A stretch of DNA of 64,000 bases from an uncultured Chitinophagaceae bacterium (GTDB lineage Bacteria > Bacteroidota > Bacteroidia > Chitinophagales > Chitinophagaceae). This document shows, one piece after another, positions 53,450 to 61,961 of the stretch (its first letter is position 1; each line of letters begins with the position of its first letter). Made by a program: the position numbers and the translations under genes. The notes below the pieces were generated by a model that worked only from the letters and a program-made list of their open reading frames with translations, did no database searches and was not told where the DNA came from. The DNA lies in NCBI GenBank assembly GCA_903895845.1, contig CAITVK010000121.1, positions 34,980 to 98,979 of the forward strand. The letters run 5' to 3'.

Positions 53450-56155
53450 TTAAAGCCATTCCTGGAATTTTCTTATAAACCAGTTTTTAATTAACTGCGT
53501 TAAGAAACAATAAGCAACTAAGATTCCTATTAACCAAGGGAAATAGCTCATTGGCAACGGCACTAGCTTTAAAGCCGCACCAAAAGGCGTGAACGGAATG
53601 ATGATACCTAGCAACATAATTGCAGATGTTAAAGCCACCACAGGCGTTGTTGCCCAGCTTTGTATGAATGGAATTTTTCTGGTACGTATCATGTGAACGA
53701 TAAGTGTTTGTGATAGCAATCCCTCAATAAACCAACCACTCTGAAACAAATTTTGATGTGCATCGCTGTTTGCTTTGAAGAAATAAAACATCACGGCGAA
53801 GGTTACATAATCGAAAATGGAACTGATTGGGCCAATGTAAATCATGAACCTTGTAATTCCGCCTGCATCCCACTTCTTTGGAGTTTCCAAGAAGTCTTCA
53901 TCCATCCTATCCCAAGGAATTGAGGTTTGAGAGATGTCGTATAATAGATTTTGTACTAATATCTGCACGGGAAGCATCGGCAAGAAAGGCAAAAATGCAC
54001 TTGCACCCAACATACTAAACATGTTTCCGAAGTTACTACTGGCCGTCATCTTGATATATTTGATGATATTGCCAAAAGTCCTCCGACCATAGATTACTCC
54101 CTTGCGTAATACCATCAAATCTTTTTCCAACAAGATAATATCTGCACTTTCTTTGGCTATATCCACGGCTGTGTCTACACTTATGCCCACATCAGCATCC
54201 CTCAAAGCCGCAGCATCGTTGATTCCATCACCCATAAAGCCAACAGTATGACCCATTTCTTGCAATAGTTTCACAATGTGCGACTTTTGAATCGGACTAA
54301 GTTTTGCAAGAATAGATACATCACCTATTTGTGCCTTCAACTCCTCATCAGTCATGTTTTCTATGTCGCCACCCATCAATATTTTGTTGACAGGGATACC
54401 CACTTCGCGACAAATCTTCTTTGTAATGATTTCATTGTCACCCGTAAGCACTTTCATGGTCACACCTAGCTTGTGCAACGCTTCGATAGAGGCTTTTGCA
54501 GATGGTTTTGCAGGATCAAGGAAACCAATGAAACCAGTAAGCACCATGTCTTTTTCATCTTCCACCGCATAGTTCAAAGCCCTGTCGTCAAATTCTTTAA
54601 TTGCCACCAACAATACCCTCAAACCTTCTTTATTCAATCTTTTTGAGGTATCTAATACTGTTTGCCTTACTTTTTCATCGATAGGAATAATCACATCATT
54701 CTCAATATGCAGTTGCCTGTCCTCACCAGGATCGAAAGCGTGGGTACAAAGACTCAACATTTCCTCAACAGCGCCTTTGCAAATCAACAAATGCTTGCCA
54801 TTGCGTTGTTTTAGGATAACACTCATGCGACGACGTTGAAAATCGAACGGTATCTCATCTACTTTCAAGAAGTGTTCTTCTACTTTTAGGTAATCATTCA
54901 GTTCAACGTGTTCCAAAATTGCTAAATCCAATATATTCTTCAATCCAGTTTGGTGATAACTGTTCAGGTAAGCCCATTTTAGTACCTCATCATCATCATC
55001 ACCATCAATATTCAGGTGCCTTTCCAACACAATCTTGTCCATTGTGAGTGTACCTGTTTTATCGGTACACAAAATATCCATCGCACCAATGTTTTGGATT
55101 GCATTTAATCTCTTTACAATTACTTTTCTCTTGCTCATGTTCAAAGCACCTTTCGCAAGGTTGGCAGTTACAATCATTGGTAGCATTTCTGGCGTCAAAC
55201 CCACTGCAACGGCTATGGCAAAGAGCAGGGCATTCATCCAATCGTGCTTAACAAAGCCATTGATTAGGAAAATCAAAGGCACCATCACCAACATAAACTT
55301 AATAAGGAGGTAACTTACTTTATTAACGCCTTTATCAAAACTAGTTTCAGCCCTTTTACCAACGATTGCCTTGCTCAATGAACCGAAATAAGTCTGATTT
55401 CCAGTTGTAACAATCATTGCAGTTGCCGATCCGCTCACAACGTTCGTTCCCATAAAGCAGATATTATCCAATTCCAATGGCGACTTCTCATCTGCATCCC
55501 TTATTGGCAAGTTTCTTTTCTCTACTGGTAACGATTCCCCTGTGAGCATTGCCTGACTGACAAATAAATCCTTAGATTGAATCACTCTACAGTCGGCAGG
55601 AATCATATCCCCTGCAGAGATGATGATTATATCTCCAGGTACCAGTTCTTTGATATCTATTTCAAGTTTACCAATATCCTTACGTTGAACAGTAGCCGTA
55701 GTTTTTACCATACTCTTCAACTTTTCGGCAGCCTGATTGCTTCTAAACTCCTGAAAAAAGCGCAGTAAAGAGCTTATCATCACCATAATACCCACGGTGA
55801 TTACGGTTTTATAATCTTCTTCACCCTTTGGTGCCATCAATACATCAAGCACAAACGAGACGGTGGCAATAATGAGCAGTACGCCAATAAACGGGTTCAC
55901 AAATGCCTCAAAAAGTTGCTTTAACCACGAAGGTGCTTTCTCATGATGCACTTCATTGAGTCCTCCTGCCAACAATTTTTCTTCTACTTGGTCTTCTGTA
56001 AGACCTTCTGGTGCACTTTCAAACATCTCGAAGAAGGTACTCGTATCGCTACGACCTGCTTCCCTCAATTTCTTTGCAGCAACATCATCCAATCCACCGA
56101 TAGTGGGTGTAAAAGGCAGTTTGCTTTTGATGATTTCTTTGATTGATTGAGCCAT
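53450..56155 (-). CDS. mgtA: Magnesium-translocating P-type ATPase (MgtA-like)
   Basis: The 901-residue P3B-type ATPase has the usual ten TM helices, TGES (205-208), the phosphorylation motif DKTGTLT with Asp365, MTGD-like LTGDNEIITKKI, and the hinge MGDGINDAAALRDADVG. ILVQNLLYDISQ in the membrane part is typical of MgtA/MgtB. It drives Mg2+ import across the inner membrane. The gene is complete. The 807-bp spacer upstream holds array D8 but no Mg-sensing leader that I can recognise. Confidence 0.95.
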   Translation of the reverse strand: MAQSIKEIIKSKLPFTPTIGGLDDVAAKKLREAGRSDTSTFFEMFESAPEGLTEDQVEEKLLAGGLNEVHHEKAPSWLKQLFEAFVNPFIGVLLIIATVSFVLDVLMAPKGEEDYKTVITVGIMVMISSLLRFFQEFRSNQAAEKLKSMVKTTATVQRKDIGKLEIDIKELVPGDIIIISAGDMIPADCRVIQSKDLFVSQAMLTGESLPVEKRNLPIRDADEKSPLELDNICFMGTNVVSGSATAMIVTTGNQTYFGSLSKAIVGKRAETSFDKGVNKVSYLLIKFMLVMVPLIFLINGFVKHDWMNALLFAIAVAVGLTPEMLPMIVTANLAKGALNMSKRKVIVKRLNAIQNIGAMDILCTDKTGTLTMDKIVLERHLNIDGDDDDEVLKWAYLNSYHQTGLKNILDLAILEHVELNDYLKVEEHFLKVDEIPFDFQRRRMSVILKQRNGKHLLICKGAVEEMLSLCTHAFDPGEDRQLHIENDVIIPIDEKVRQTVLDTSKRLNKEGLRVLLVAIKEFDDRALNYAVEDEKDMVLTGFIGFLDPAKPSAKASIEALHKLGVTMKVLTGDNEIITKKICREVGIPVNKILMGGDIENMTDEELKAQIGDVSILAKLSPIQKSHIVKLLQEMGHTVGFMGDGINDAAALRDADVGISVDTAVDIAKESADIILLEKDLMVLRKGVIYGRRTFGNIIKYIKMTASSNFGNMFSMLGASAFLPFLPMLPVQILVQNLLYDISQTSIPWDRMDEDFLETPKKWDAGGITRFMIYIGPISSIFDYVTFAVMFYFFKANSDAHQNLFQSGWFIEGLLSQTLIVHMIRTRKIPFIQSWATTPVVALTSAIMLLGIIIPFTPFGAALKLVPLPMSYFPWLIGILVAYCFLTQLIKNWFIRKFQEWL

Positions 56156-56675
56156 GACTAATTATTTTAACTATGCTTGATGTGATTGGAATGAGATAAA
56201 TGATTTATAAGCCAAAAGACTAGCCTTTGACAGTAAAATGCCATTAATTACAAACCAGATTGTATAAATGAAGTTGAACATAACCTTTGATGTTGTCCCG
56301 CTGCTGCGGCGGTGTACCAAAGGCATCCATGCAGAAGTGGGGGAGTTAACGAATGTTTTTACTATCTGACGGAATACTGTCCATGCTGTGTTTTTGAGTG
56401 ATAAATGTGCAACCTCTTTTGTTGCGATGCGCAAATGTAGGACAGCTTGTTTGAAGGATTGTTTGGTGAAGTCTTAGAATTTTATTAGAATTTGTATTAA
56501 GTAAGCCTTGTTCCTTATACCTAATGTCCGTTCGGTTTTAAGTAAGGTGTTGTTTTTATTGTCTTATAAAATCATTCAATCCCTTACTGTTATTGCGCTG
56601 TAGCGTATTGGGTACTCCATATTCCTTATCATCCTTTTACTGTATCATCTTATTTTTTTGGATTTATTTACTGAA
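56156..56675. other. Long spacer upstream of mgtA, no gene recognised
   Basis: A minus ORF of 87 codons at 56171-56434 has a hydrophobic C-terminus but no family or context support. I cannot identify an M-box. AT content rises towards D8. Confidence 0.4.
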
Positions 56676-56846
56676 CTTGTCACGTGTGACAGGTTTTCTG
56701 TCACAGGTTACGATATTTCTGTCACAGGTTACCAACATTCTGTAACCTGTGAAAATATTTCTGTCACAGGTTACCAACTTCTTGTAACCTGTGCAATATT
56801 TCCTGTAACCTGTGACAAGAAGTTGGTAACCTGTGACGGAACAAAT
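56676..56846. repeat. Array D8: 21-bp period, CTGTCACAGGTTAC in both orientations
   Basis: The landmark TGT is at 56678, 56699, 56720, 56741, 56762, 56783, 56804 and 56825 (TGG). Units either read CTGTCACAGGTTAC or its reverse complement GTAACCTGTGAC, yet the 21-bp phase is kept through the switch. Confidence 0.97.
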
Positions 56847-56915
56847 AAGTAATTAGATATTCATCAAATCAAACTTCAAAATGGAGGAAATGATTTACTA
56901 AAGAGCATAAACAAA

Positions 56916-56940
56916 AAAGACCGCCAAAGGAGCGGTCTTT
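56916..56940 (-). terminator. Terminator of the uronate operon
   Basis: AAAGACCGC pairs with GCGGTCTTT and continues as TTTTTTG on the minus strand, 24 bp after the exuT stop. Confidence 0.9.
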
Positions 56941-56963
56941 CAATATTAATAATTCAAATGAAA

Positions 56964-58484
56964 TTATAAGTCTGTGATAGGACTATGCTTTGGAACCAAT
57001 ACTTTCATCATAGTCCATGCAGATAAATAAGCCAAAGCGCATACAGTAAACATGATACCATAAGCAACGGAAACATTGGAAGAAATAAAATGTCTTGCTT
57101 CTGTAAGCATATTACTATCTACCAATACGTTTTTTAGGTTATCCATTTTTACTTTATCCAAAGGAATAGCACTGGTAGCTTTGATAAGGCCTGCATTTGC
57201 TGCTTCCATAACCCCTTTGATGCGATATTTATCTTCCAAACCACCTGCAAGCAACTGAACCAATACGCCACCCAAACCACCTGCTGCTGCACCAATACCC
57301 GTAACAGAACCTACTGCTTTTTTGGGGAACATATCCGATACAGTCGTAAAAAGATTGGCACTCCAAGCCTGATGTGCAGCACCACCAATACTAATGATGA
57401 TGATTGCAGCTACAATACCCAAACTTGCAGCATATTGTGTACTTAATAATAATAATGGAGCGAAAGCAATAAGTAGTAAGGCTGTCATACGGGCTTTGTA
57501 AGTCTGCCATCCCTTATTCATAAATATCATTGGGATAGAACCCCCAAATATAGATCCTACGATAGCTACTCCATAAACGATGAAAGTGGAAATCATGACC
57601 GTATGCTTTGTTGCAACAGGATCCAACCCTACACAGAATTGTTGTTTGATATAAGTAGGAAGCCAGAATAACAAAAACCACCAGATACCATCGGTCATGA
57701 ACTTACCCAATACAAACGCCCATGTTTGTTTGTAAGTAAGCATTTTATACCAAGGTACTTTTTCCTTAACAACTTCGGTTATTACCTCTACTTCATCGCC
57801 ACTATGAATATAATCGTATTCATCTTGTTTCAGTTTACCATTGGCAAGCAATTCTTTTGGAGTACCATATAGTCTACTCCAGAATAATAGCCATATAAAA
57901 CCAATAAAGCCAGTAATTATAAAGGCCATTTGCCAACCATGGAATATACCCAAGAAAAGACTATGACCTTCGGAAGGATTCCAGGTGGATAGAATTAAGG
58001 GGATTATCAGGGCGCAAATCATTGCGCCAATATTTGAACCAGAATTAAATATACCCGTAGCTAATGCACGCTCTTTTTTAGGGAACCATTCTGCTACAGT
58101 TTTAATAGAAGCCGGAAAATTCCCTGCTTCCCCAGCACCAAAGATTGCTCTTGCTACATTGTGAGCCCACAAGCCCATACCCATGAAGGCACTCGAGATA
58201 CCTGCAACAGACCATAGGATTAGAGAACCCGCAAGTCCTTTTTTGGTACCAATTTTATCAATTATAAAGCCTGCAAACAAAGTAAAGCCAGCATAGAACC
58301 CAGTGAAAATAGCAGTTAAATAAGAAAAATCAGTAGAAGACCACCCAAATCCATTCGGTTGTGCTGTACAGAAATAATCTTTTAAATAGCCAATTACATT
58401 TCTATCCATGTAATTGATTGTAGTAGAAAATAATAACAGGGTAACTATTATCCACCGGTACTTTCCTATTTTTTCGTTTGTCAT
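56964..58484 (-). CDS. exuT: MFS hexuronate transporter (ACS family)
   Basis: The 506-residue protein is a major facilitator of the anion:cation symporter family with 12 TM helices. Typical are INYMDRNVIGYL, GAGEAGNFPASIKTVAEWFPKKERALATGIFNSGSNIGAM and WSANLFTTVSDMFPKKAVGSVTGIGAAAGGLGG. Members import glucuronate, galacturonate or unsaturated uronates with protons. It is the last gene of the kduD-kduI-kdgK-yhcH-eda-exuT run, so 5-keto-4-deoxyuronate or hexuronate is the likely load. Insertion of about 60 residues before the last helix is common in Bacteroidota members. Confidence 0.92.
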   Translation of the reverse strand: MTNEKIGKYRWIIVTLLLFSTTINYMDRNVIGYLKDYFCTAQPNGFGWSSTDFSYLTAIFTGFYAGFTLFAGFIIDKIGTKKGLAGSLILWSVAGISSAFMGMGLWAHNVARAIFGAGEAGNFPASIKTVAEWFPKKERALATGIFNSGSNIGAMICALIIPLILSTWNPSEGHSLFLGIFHGWQMAFIITGFIGFIWLLFWSRLYGTPKELLANGKLKQDEYDYIHSGDEVEVITEVVKEKVPWYKMLTYKQTWAFVLGKFMTDGIWWFLLFWLPTYIKQQFCVGLDPVATKHTVMISTFIVYGVAIVGSIFGGSIPMIFMNKGWQTYKARMTALLLIAFAPLLLLSTQYAASLGIVAAIIIISIGGAAHQAWSANLFTTVSDMFPKKAVGSVTGIGAAAGGLGGVLVQLLAGGLEDKYRIKGVMEAANAGLIKATSAIPLDKVKMDNLKNVLVDSNMLTEARHFISSNVSVAYGIMFTVCALAYLSAWTMMKVLVPKHSPITDL

Positions 58485-58542
58485 AATGCAAGTTTAATTG
58501 TTAATTGGGGTGAGGGTTGATTTAAAAGGTAGTTTAATAAAA

Positions 58543-58586
58543 ATAGTTGTACCGTCGAGACTGATTTAATCTATTGGTACAACTAT
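58543..58586. repeat. Intercistronic hairpin eda-exuT
   Basis: ATAGTTGTACC / GGTACAACTAT (11 bp) lies in the 126-bp spacer between eda and exuT. It may attenuate or protect the upstream part of the mRNA. Confidence 0.6.
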
Positions 58587-58610
58587 CCATTCTCAATTAT
58601 CAATTAGAAT

Positions 58611-59273
58611 TTATCCTTTCACCGCCTTGATGATAGCTAAAGTTTCTACAGTCAATTTTTCAATTGCTGCATAATCTTTTTGCTCCATCAATTTTTTGCT
58701 GATTAATTTACTTCCCATTCCAACTGCACAAACACCTGCTTTATACCAAGCAGAAATGTTTTCGTGGGTTGTATCTACGCCACCAGTTGGCATAAACAAT
58801 AAATTAGGGAAGATGTCTTTGATACCGCTTAAGAAATCAGGGCCCAACATATTTCCTGGGAATAATTTAATAAACGTAACGCCAGTATTTTCAGCTTCGA
58901 TTATTTCTGTTGGGGTCATACAACCTGGTGCATACAACATTCCTATTGTATTACAGAACTCTGCTACTTCCTTTACAAAACCAGGACTAATCATAAAGTC
59001 AGCTCCTGCATCTACATAAATTTCAGCAGTTGCTAAATTCTTGATAGTACCGATACCTAATTTCAAACCAGGCATTTCTGCATCTCTAAGAGCTACCATA
59101 GCTTTAAAGTTCTTCAAAGCTGCTTCACCACGGTTAGTGTATTCCACTGCTTTGATACCAGCTTTATAGATTGTTTTCAGAATCTCGATACTTACTGCTT
59201 CGTCGGCATTAAAATATAGTGGCAACATCCCTTGCTCAACTATAATGTCTATTATTTCTTGTTTCTTGCTCAT
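58611..59273 (-). CDS. eda: KDPG/KHG aldolase
   Basis: The 220-residue class I aldolase has MLPLYFNADEAVSIEILKTIYKAGIKAVEYTNRGEAAL (the conserved E), LGIGTIKN, FMISPGFVKE, PGCMTPTEI, and the Schiff-base lysine in TFIKLFPGNMLG. It splits 2-keto-3-deoxy-6-phosphogluconate to pyruvate and glyceraldehyde-3-phosphate, the last step of the uronate pathway encoded here. Order within the operon: after yhcH, before exuT. Confidence 0.95.
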   Translation of the reverse strand: MSKKQEIIDIIVEQGMLPLYFNADEAVSIEILKTIYKAGIKAVEYTNRGEAALKNFKAMVALRDAEMPGLKLGIGTIKNLATAEIYVDAGADFMISPGFVKEVAEFCNTIGMLYAPGCMTPTEIIEAENTGVTFIKLFPGNMLGPDFLSGIKDIFPNLLFMPTGGVDTTHENISAWYKAGVCAVGMGSKLISKKLMEQKDYAAIEKLTVETLAIIKAVKG

Positions 59274-59299
59274 TTTTTTAATTTATGTAATTGTAAAAA

Positions 59300-59331
59300 C
59301 AAAGTCCATTCTTTCATGAGAATGGACTTTG
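59300..59331. repeat. Intercistronic hairpin yhcH-eda
   Basis: CAAAGTCCATTCT / AGAATGGACTTTG (13 bp, 6-base loop) lies in the 63-bp spacer. The stem is strong enough to stop or stabilise a transcript. Confidence 0.65.
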
Positions 59332-59336
59332 GTGAA

Positions 59337-59789
59337 TTATATTTTTACTTTAATAACCAATTTCTTTATTTCAGCATCGCCGCCAATCATTGGTGCGTGT
59401 ACGTCTTCTGGAAAGAATATGGCAAACTGATTGTCTGTTAACTGAAAATAAGTATCGGGGGCTTCGTCATAAAAAAGCACGTCTTTCTCGGGGTTGTAAT
59501 CGCCTTTTGTGGCAACACATTTCTCCCTAGGCTTCCATGCAATTGTTTCTACACCACTGATACAAAGCTGTATATCAATGTTATTATTATGGCACTCAAA
59601 CTTTGCCAAAGAATCAGCAGCAGCCTTTCCTTTATTGTTGGAAATGATTGCTTTTAAACCTTCTGCAATATCAGCTTTACCAACTTCAGCGTTTGCTAAG
59701 TCTGTATGCTTAATGTAGTCGAATGCTTTTTCAAACAAAGGATGCACGCTAAAATATTTATGTGCATTCTGAATAGTATCTATTATCAT
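59337..59789 (-). CDS. YhcH/YjgK/YiaL family protein (DUF386)
   Basis: The 150-residue protein matches YhcH/YiaL: NAHKYFSVHPLFEKAFDYI, FECHNNNIDIQLCISGVETIAWKPRE, FAIFFPEDVHAPMIGG and a final KKLVIKVKI. The fold is a cupin-like beta-sandwich with a metal site (E, H, H). Members are linked to sialic acid, alginate and uronate catabolism and may act as epimerase/mutarotase-like helpers. It lies between kdgK and eda in the uronate operon, which supports such a role here. Confidence 0.9.
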   Translation of the reverse strand: MIIDTIQNAHKYFSVHPLFEKAFDYIKHTDLANAEVGKADIAEGLKAIISNNKGKAAADSLAKFECHNNNIDIQLCISGVETIAWKPREKCVATKGDYNPEKDVLFYDEAPDTYFQLTDNQFAIFFPEDVHAPMIGGDAEIKKLVIKVKI

Positions 59790-59801
59790 GTTTAAAATTT
59801 T

Positions 59802-59876
59802 GAGTTGTACGTTGTAAGTATTACGTTTTACGTCATCAAACTACGTATTACTTACAACGTAAAACGTATAACTCAA
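59802..59876. repeat. 7-bp-type hairpin A8
   Basis: GAGTTGTACGTTGTAAGTATTACG on the left pairs imperfectly with CGTATTACTTACAACGTAAAACGTATAACTC. It ends at the stop codon of kdgK. Confidence 0.85.
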
Positions 59877-60902
59877 TTAGCGTTGAACACGTCCGCTACC
59901 ATCACCTTTTACAATACCCATTACTTCTTCAACAGTCACTTGGTTCAAGTCACCATGAATGGTATGTTTCAAAGCAGAAGCAGCAACACCAAATTCAGCC
60001 GCATCACCCATTGTTTTACCGCTTACCAATCCATAGATAAAACCAGAAGCAAAGCTATCTCCACTACCAACTCTGTCTACAATACGTACTTGGTATTCTT
60101 TGGTATGATAAAATTCTGTTCCATCATATACCAATGCGCTCCAGCCGTTATCAGAAGCACTGTAGCTTTCACGTAAAGTAGAAGCGATGTATTTGAAACC
60201 GAATTTGGCTTTCATTTGTTGGAACACACTCTTGTATCCATCCAAATTCAATTCGCCTTTAGTTACATCCGTTCCTTCTGATTTGAATCCCAAGGAAGTT
60301 TCTGCATCTTCTTCGTTACCGATACAAACATCAACGTATTCGCAAAGCTGAGTCATTACTTCTCTTGCCTTTTCTTTACTCCATAATTTCTTACGGTAGT
60401 TTAAGTCAATACTTGTAGTGATACCTTTTGCTTTTGCAGCTTTCAAAGCAGCCAAAGTCAAGGCAGCAGCTTTATCACTCAATGCAGGTGTGATACCTGT
60501 AGTGTGAAACCAAGCAGCACCTTCGAAGATGGCATCCCAATCAAATTCAGAAGCATCAACATCAGCAATAGCTGCACCAGCACGGTCGTATATTACTTTA
60601 CTTGCACGCATAGACGCACCAGTTTCCAGGAAATAGATACCGATACGGTCTCCGCCTCTAGCCACAAACTTTGTATCAACACCATATCTGCGCAAATGAT
60701 TGATTGCAGCCTGACCCAAAGCATCCTTTGGAACCTTGCTTACAAATCTTCCTTGCAAACCATAATTACAAATTGCAGCAGCTACGTTTGCCTCGCCACC
60801 ACCATAGGTTACATCAAAATTGTTCGCTTGCTCGAAGCGTTGAAAACCCGGAGTAGATAATCTCATCATTATCTCACCCAATGTTACTACTGTTTTACTC
60901 AT
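59877..60902 (-). CDS. kdgK: 2-keto-3-deoxygluconate kinase
   Basis: The 341-residue pfkB-family sugar kinase has TLGEIMMRLSTPGFQRFEQANNFDVTYGGGEANVAAAI at the start, ISTSIDLNYRKKLW-like and DRVGSGDSFASGFIYGLVSG at the end (the catalytic Asp in GxGD). It phosphorylates KDG to KDPG. The order kduI-kdgK and the neighbouring eda make the KDG assignment strong. The 7-bp repeat A8 starts at its stop codon. Confidence 0.93.
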   Translation of the reverse strand: MSKTVVTLGEIMMRLSTPGFQRFEQANNFDVTYGGGEANVAAAICNYGLQGRFVSKVPKDALGQAAINHLRRYGVDTKFVARGGDRIGIYFLETGASMRASKVIYDRAGAAIADVDASEFDWDAIFEGAAWFHTTGITPALSDKAAALTLAALKAAKAKGITTSIDLNYRKKLWSKEKAREVMTQLCEYVDVCIGNEEDAETSLGFKSEGTDVTKGELNLDGYKSVFQQMKAKFGFKYIASTLRESYSASDNGWSALVYDGTEFYHTKEYQVRIVDRVGSGDSFASGFIYGLVSGKTMGDAAEFGVAASALKHTIHGDLNQVTVEEVMGIVKGDGSGRVQR

Positions 60903-60930
60903 TGTTTTTATTATTGAAAGTGTATAAAAA

Positions 60931-61011
60931 ATAGTTATGAGTTATGAGTTATGAATGATAAGCTATAAGTAATTTATTTCACTCATAACTCATAATTCAT
61001 AACTTATAACT
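60931..61011. repeat. 7-bp-type hairpin A9
   Basis: AGTTATGAGTTATGAGTTATGAATGATAAG on the left and CACTCATAACTCATAATTCATAACTTATAACTA on the right. The right end overlaps the kduI stop codon. Confidence 0.93.
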
Positions 61012-61840
61012 ACTTTAAAGTTGCGATCGGTGCCGGATCCATATCCGTAAACTCTTTATTTTCTCCTGCCATTGCCCAGATAAATCCGTAATTAGAAGTT
61101 CCTGTTCCAAAGTGCATTGACCAAGGAGCAGAAATTACTGCTTCGTGATTTGCCATAACCAGATGCCTTGTTTCTTGTGGTTCGCCCATTATGTGGAATA
61201 CACGGTGTGCTTCTGCAACATCAAAATAGAAGTAAACTTCCATTCTGCGGGTGTGCGTATGTGGTGGAACAGAATTCCAAACACTTCCTGGTTCCAAAAC
61301 AGTCAATCCCATTACTAACTGGCAACTTTGAATGCCATCGTTATGGATGTATTTGTAAATAGTTCTTTTGTTTGAAGTAGAGATATCGCCCAGATTAACA
61401 GGAGCAGCTTGAGCCTTTGTGCAACTGGCATTAGGATAAGCGTGGTGTGCTGGTGTTGAAATCAAAAAGAAGCTAGCAGGATCATTTGCATCCGCAGAAC
61501 TAAAATTTACTTCTTTAGTGCCTTTACCCAAATAAACTGCTTCCAGTTTTTCTATTTCATACTTTACACCATCTGCTTCTACTGTACCTTTTCCACCAAC
61601 ATTGATGATACCAATTTCTCTTCTTTCCAAAAAGAAATTAGCCTTCAACTCTGGCTCATTTGGCAATTCTATTTTCTTGCTCACAGGCTTTACACCACCA
61701 ATAATTACACGGTCGTAATGCGAGTAAACCAGTTTAAGCACATCGGCTTGTGTTAATTCTTGCACAAGGAAGTTCTCACGCAATTCTTTTGTTGACATTG
61801 TAGCCGTCTCTTTCGGGCTATTTTGAAATCTTATTTCCAC
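61010..61840 (-). CDS. kduI: 5-dehydro-4-deoxy-D-glucuronate isomerase
   Basis: The 276-residue cupin fold isomerase has the metal-binding PPHTHTRRMEVYFYF motif and the conserved HYDRVIIGGVKPV, LPNEPELKANFFLERREIGIINVGG. It converts 5-keto-4-deoxyuronate to 2,5-diketo-3-deoxygluconate, the first intracellular step after lyase/GH105 action. The substrate of the GH105 at 4064 would feed this step. Stop codon TAG is followed directly by repeat A9 (TTATAAGTTATGA). Confidence 0.95.
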   Translation of the reverse strand: MEIRFQNSPKETATMSTKELRENFLVQELTQADVLKLVYSHYDRVIIGGVKPVSKKIELPNEPELKANFFLERREIGIINVGGKGTVEADGVKYEIEKLEAVYLGKGTKEVNFSSADANDPASFFLISTPAHHAYPNASCTKAQAAPVNLGDISTSNKRTIYKYIHNDGIQSCQLVMGLTVLEPGSVWNSVPPHTHTRRMEVYFYFDVAEAHRVFHIMGEPQETRHLVMANHEAVISAPWSMHFGTGTSNYGFIWAMAGENKEFTDMDPAPIATLK

Positions 61841-61846
61841 TTTAAT

Positions 61847-61961
61847 TAGTTATGAGTTATAAAATATGAGTTATGAACTTAATTATGAGTTATGAAATAT
61901 GAATGATGAGTAATCTGTTATGTTCTAAAACTCATAACTCATCATTCATAACTCATAACTA
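61847..61961. repeat. 7-bp-type hairpin A10
   Basis: TTATGAGTTATAAAATATGAGTTATGAA pairs with TTCATAACTCATAACT at the right end. The right arm overlaps the kduD stop codon. It fills nearly the whole kduD-kduI spacer. Confidence 0.93.

Noticed and set aside
56171-56434. 87-codon ORF or M-box riboswitch upstream of mgtA
   Set aside because: No conserved motif, no consistent stem pattern of the M-box, and no homology recognised.
24210-56846. Arrays read as CRISPR
   Set aside because: Units are 21 bp with no separate spacers of constant length, consensus differs by locus, and no cas genes are present.
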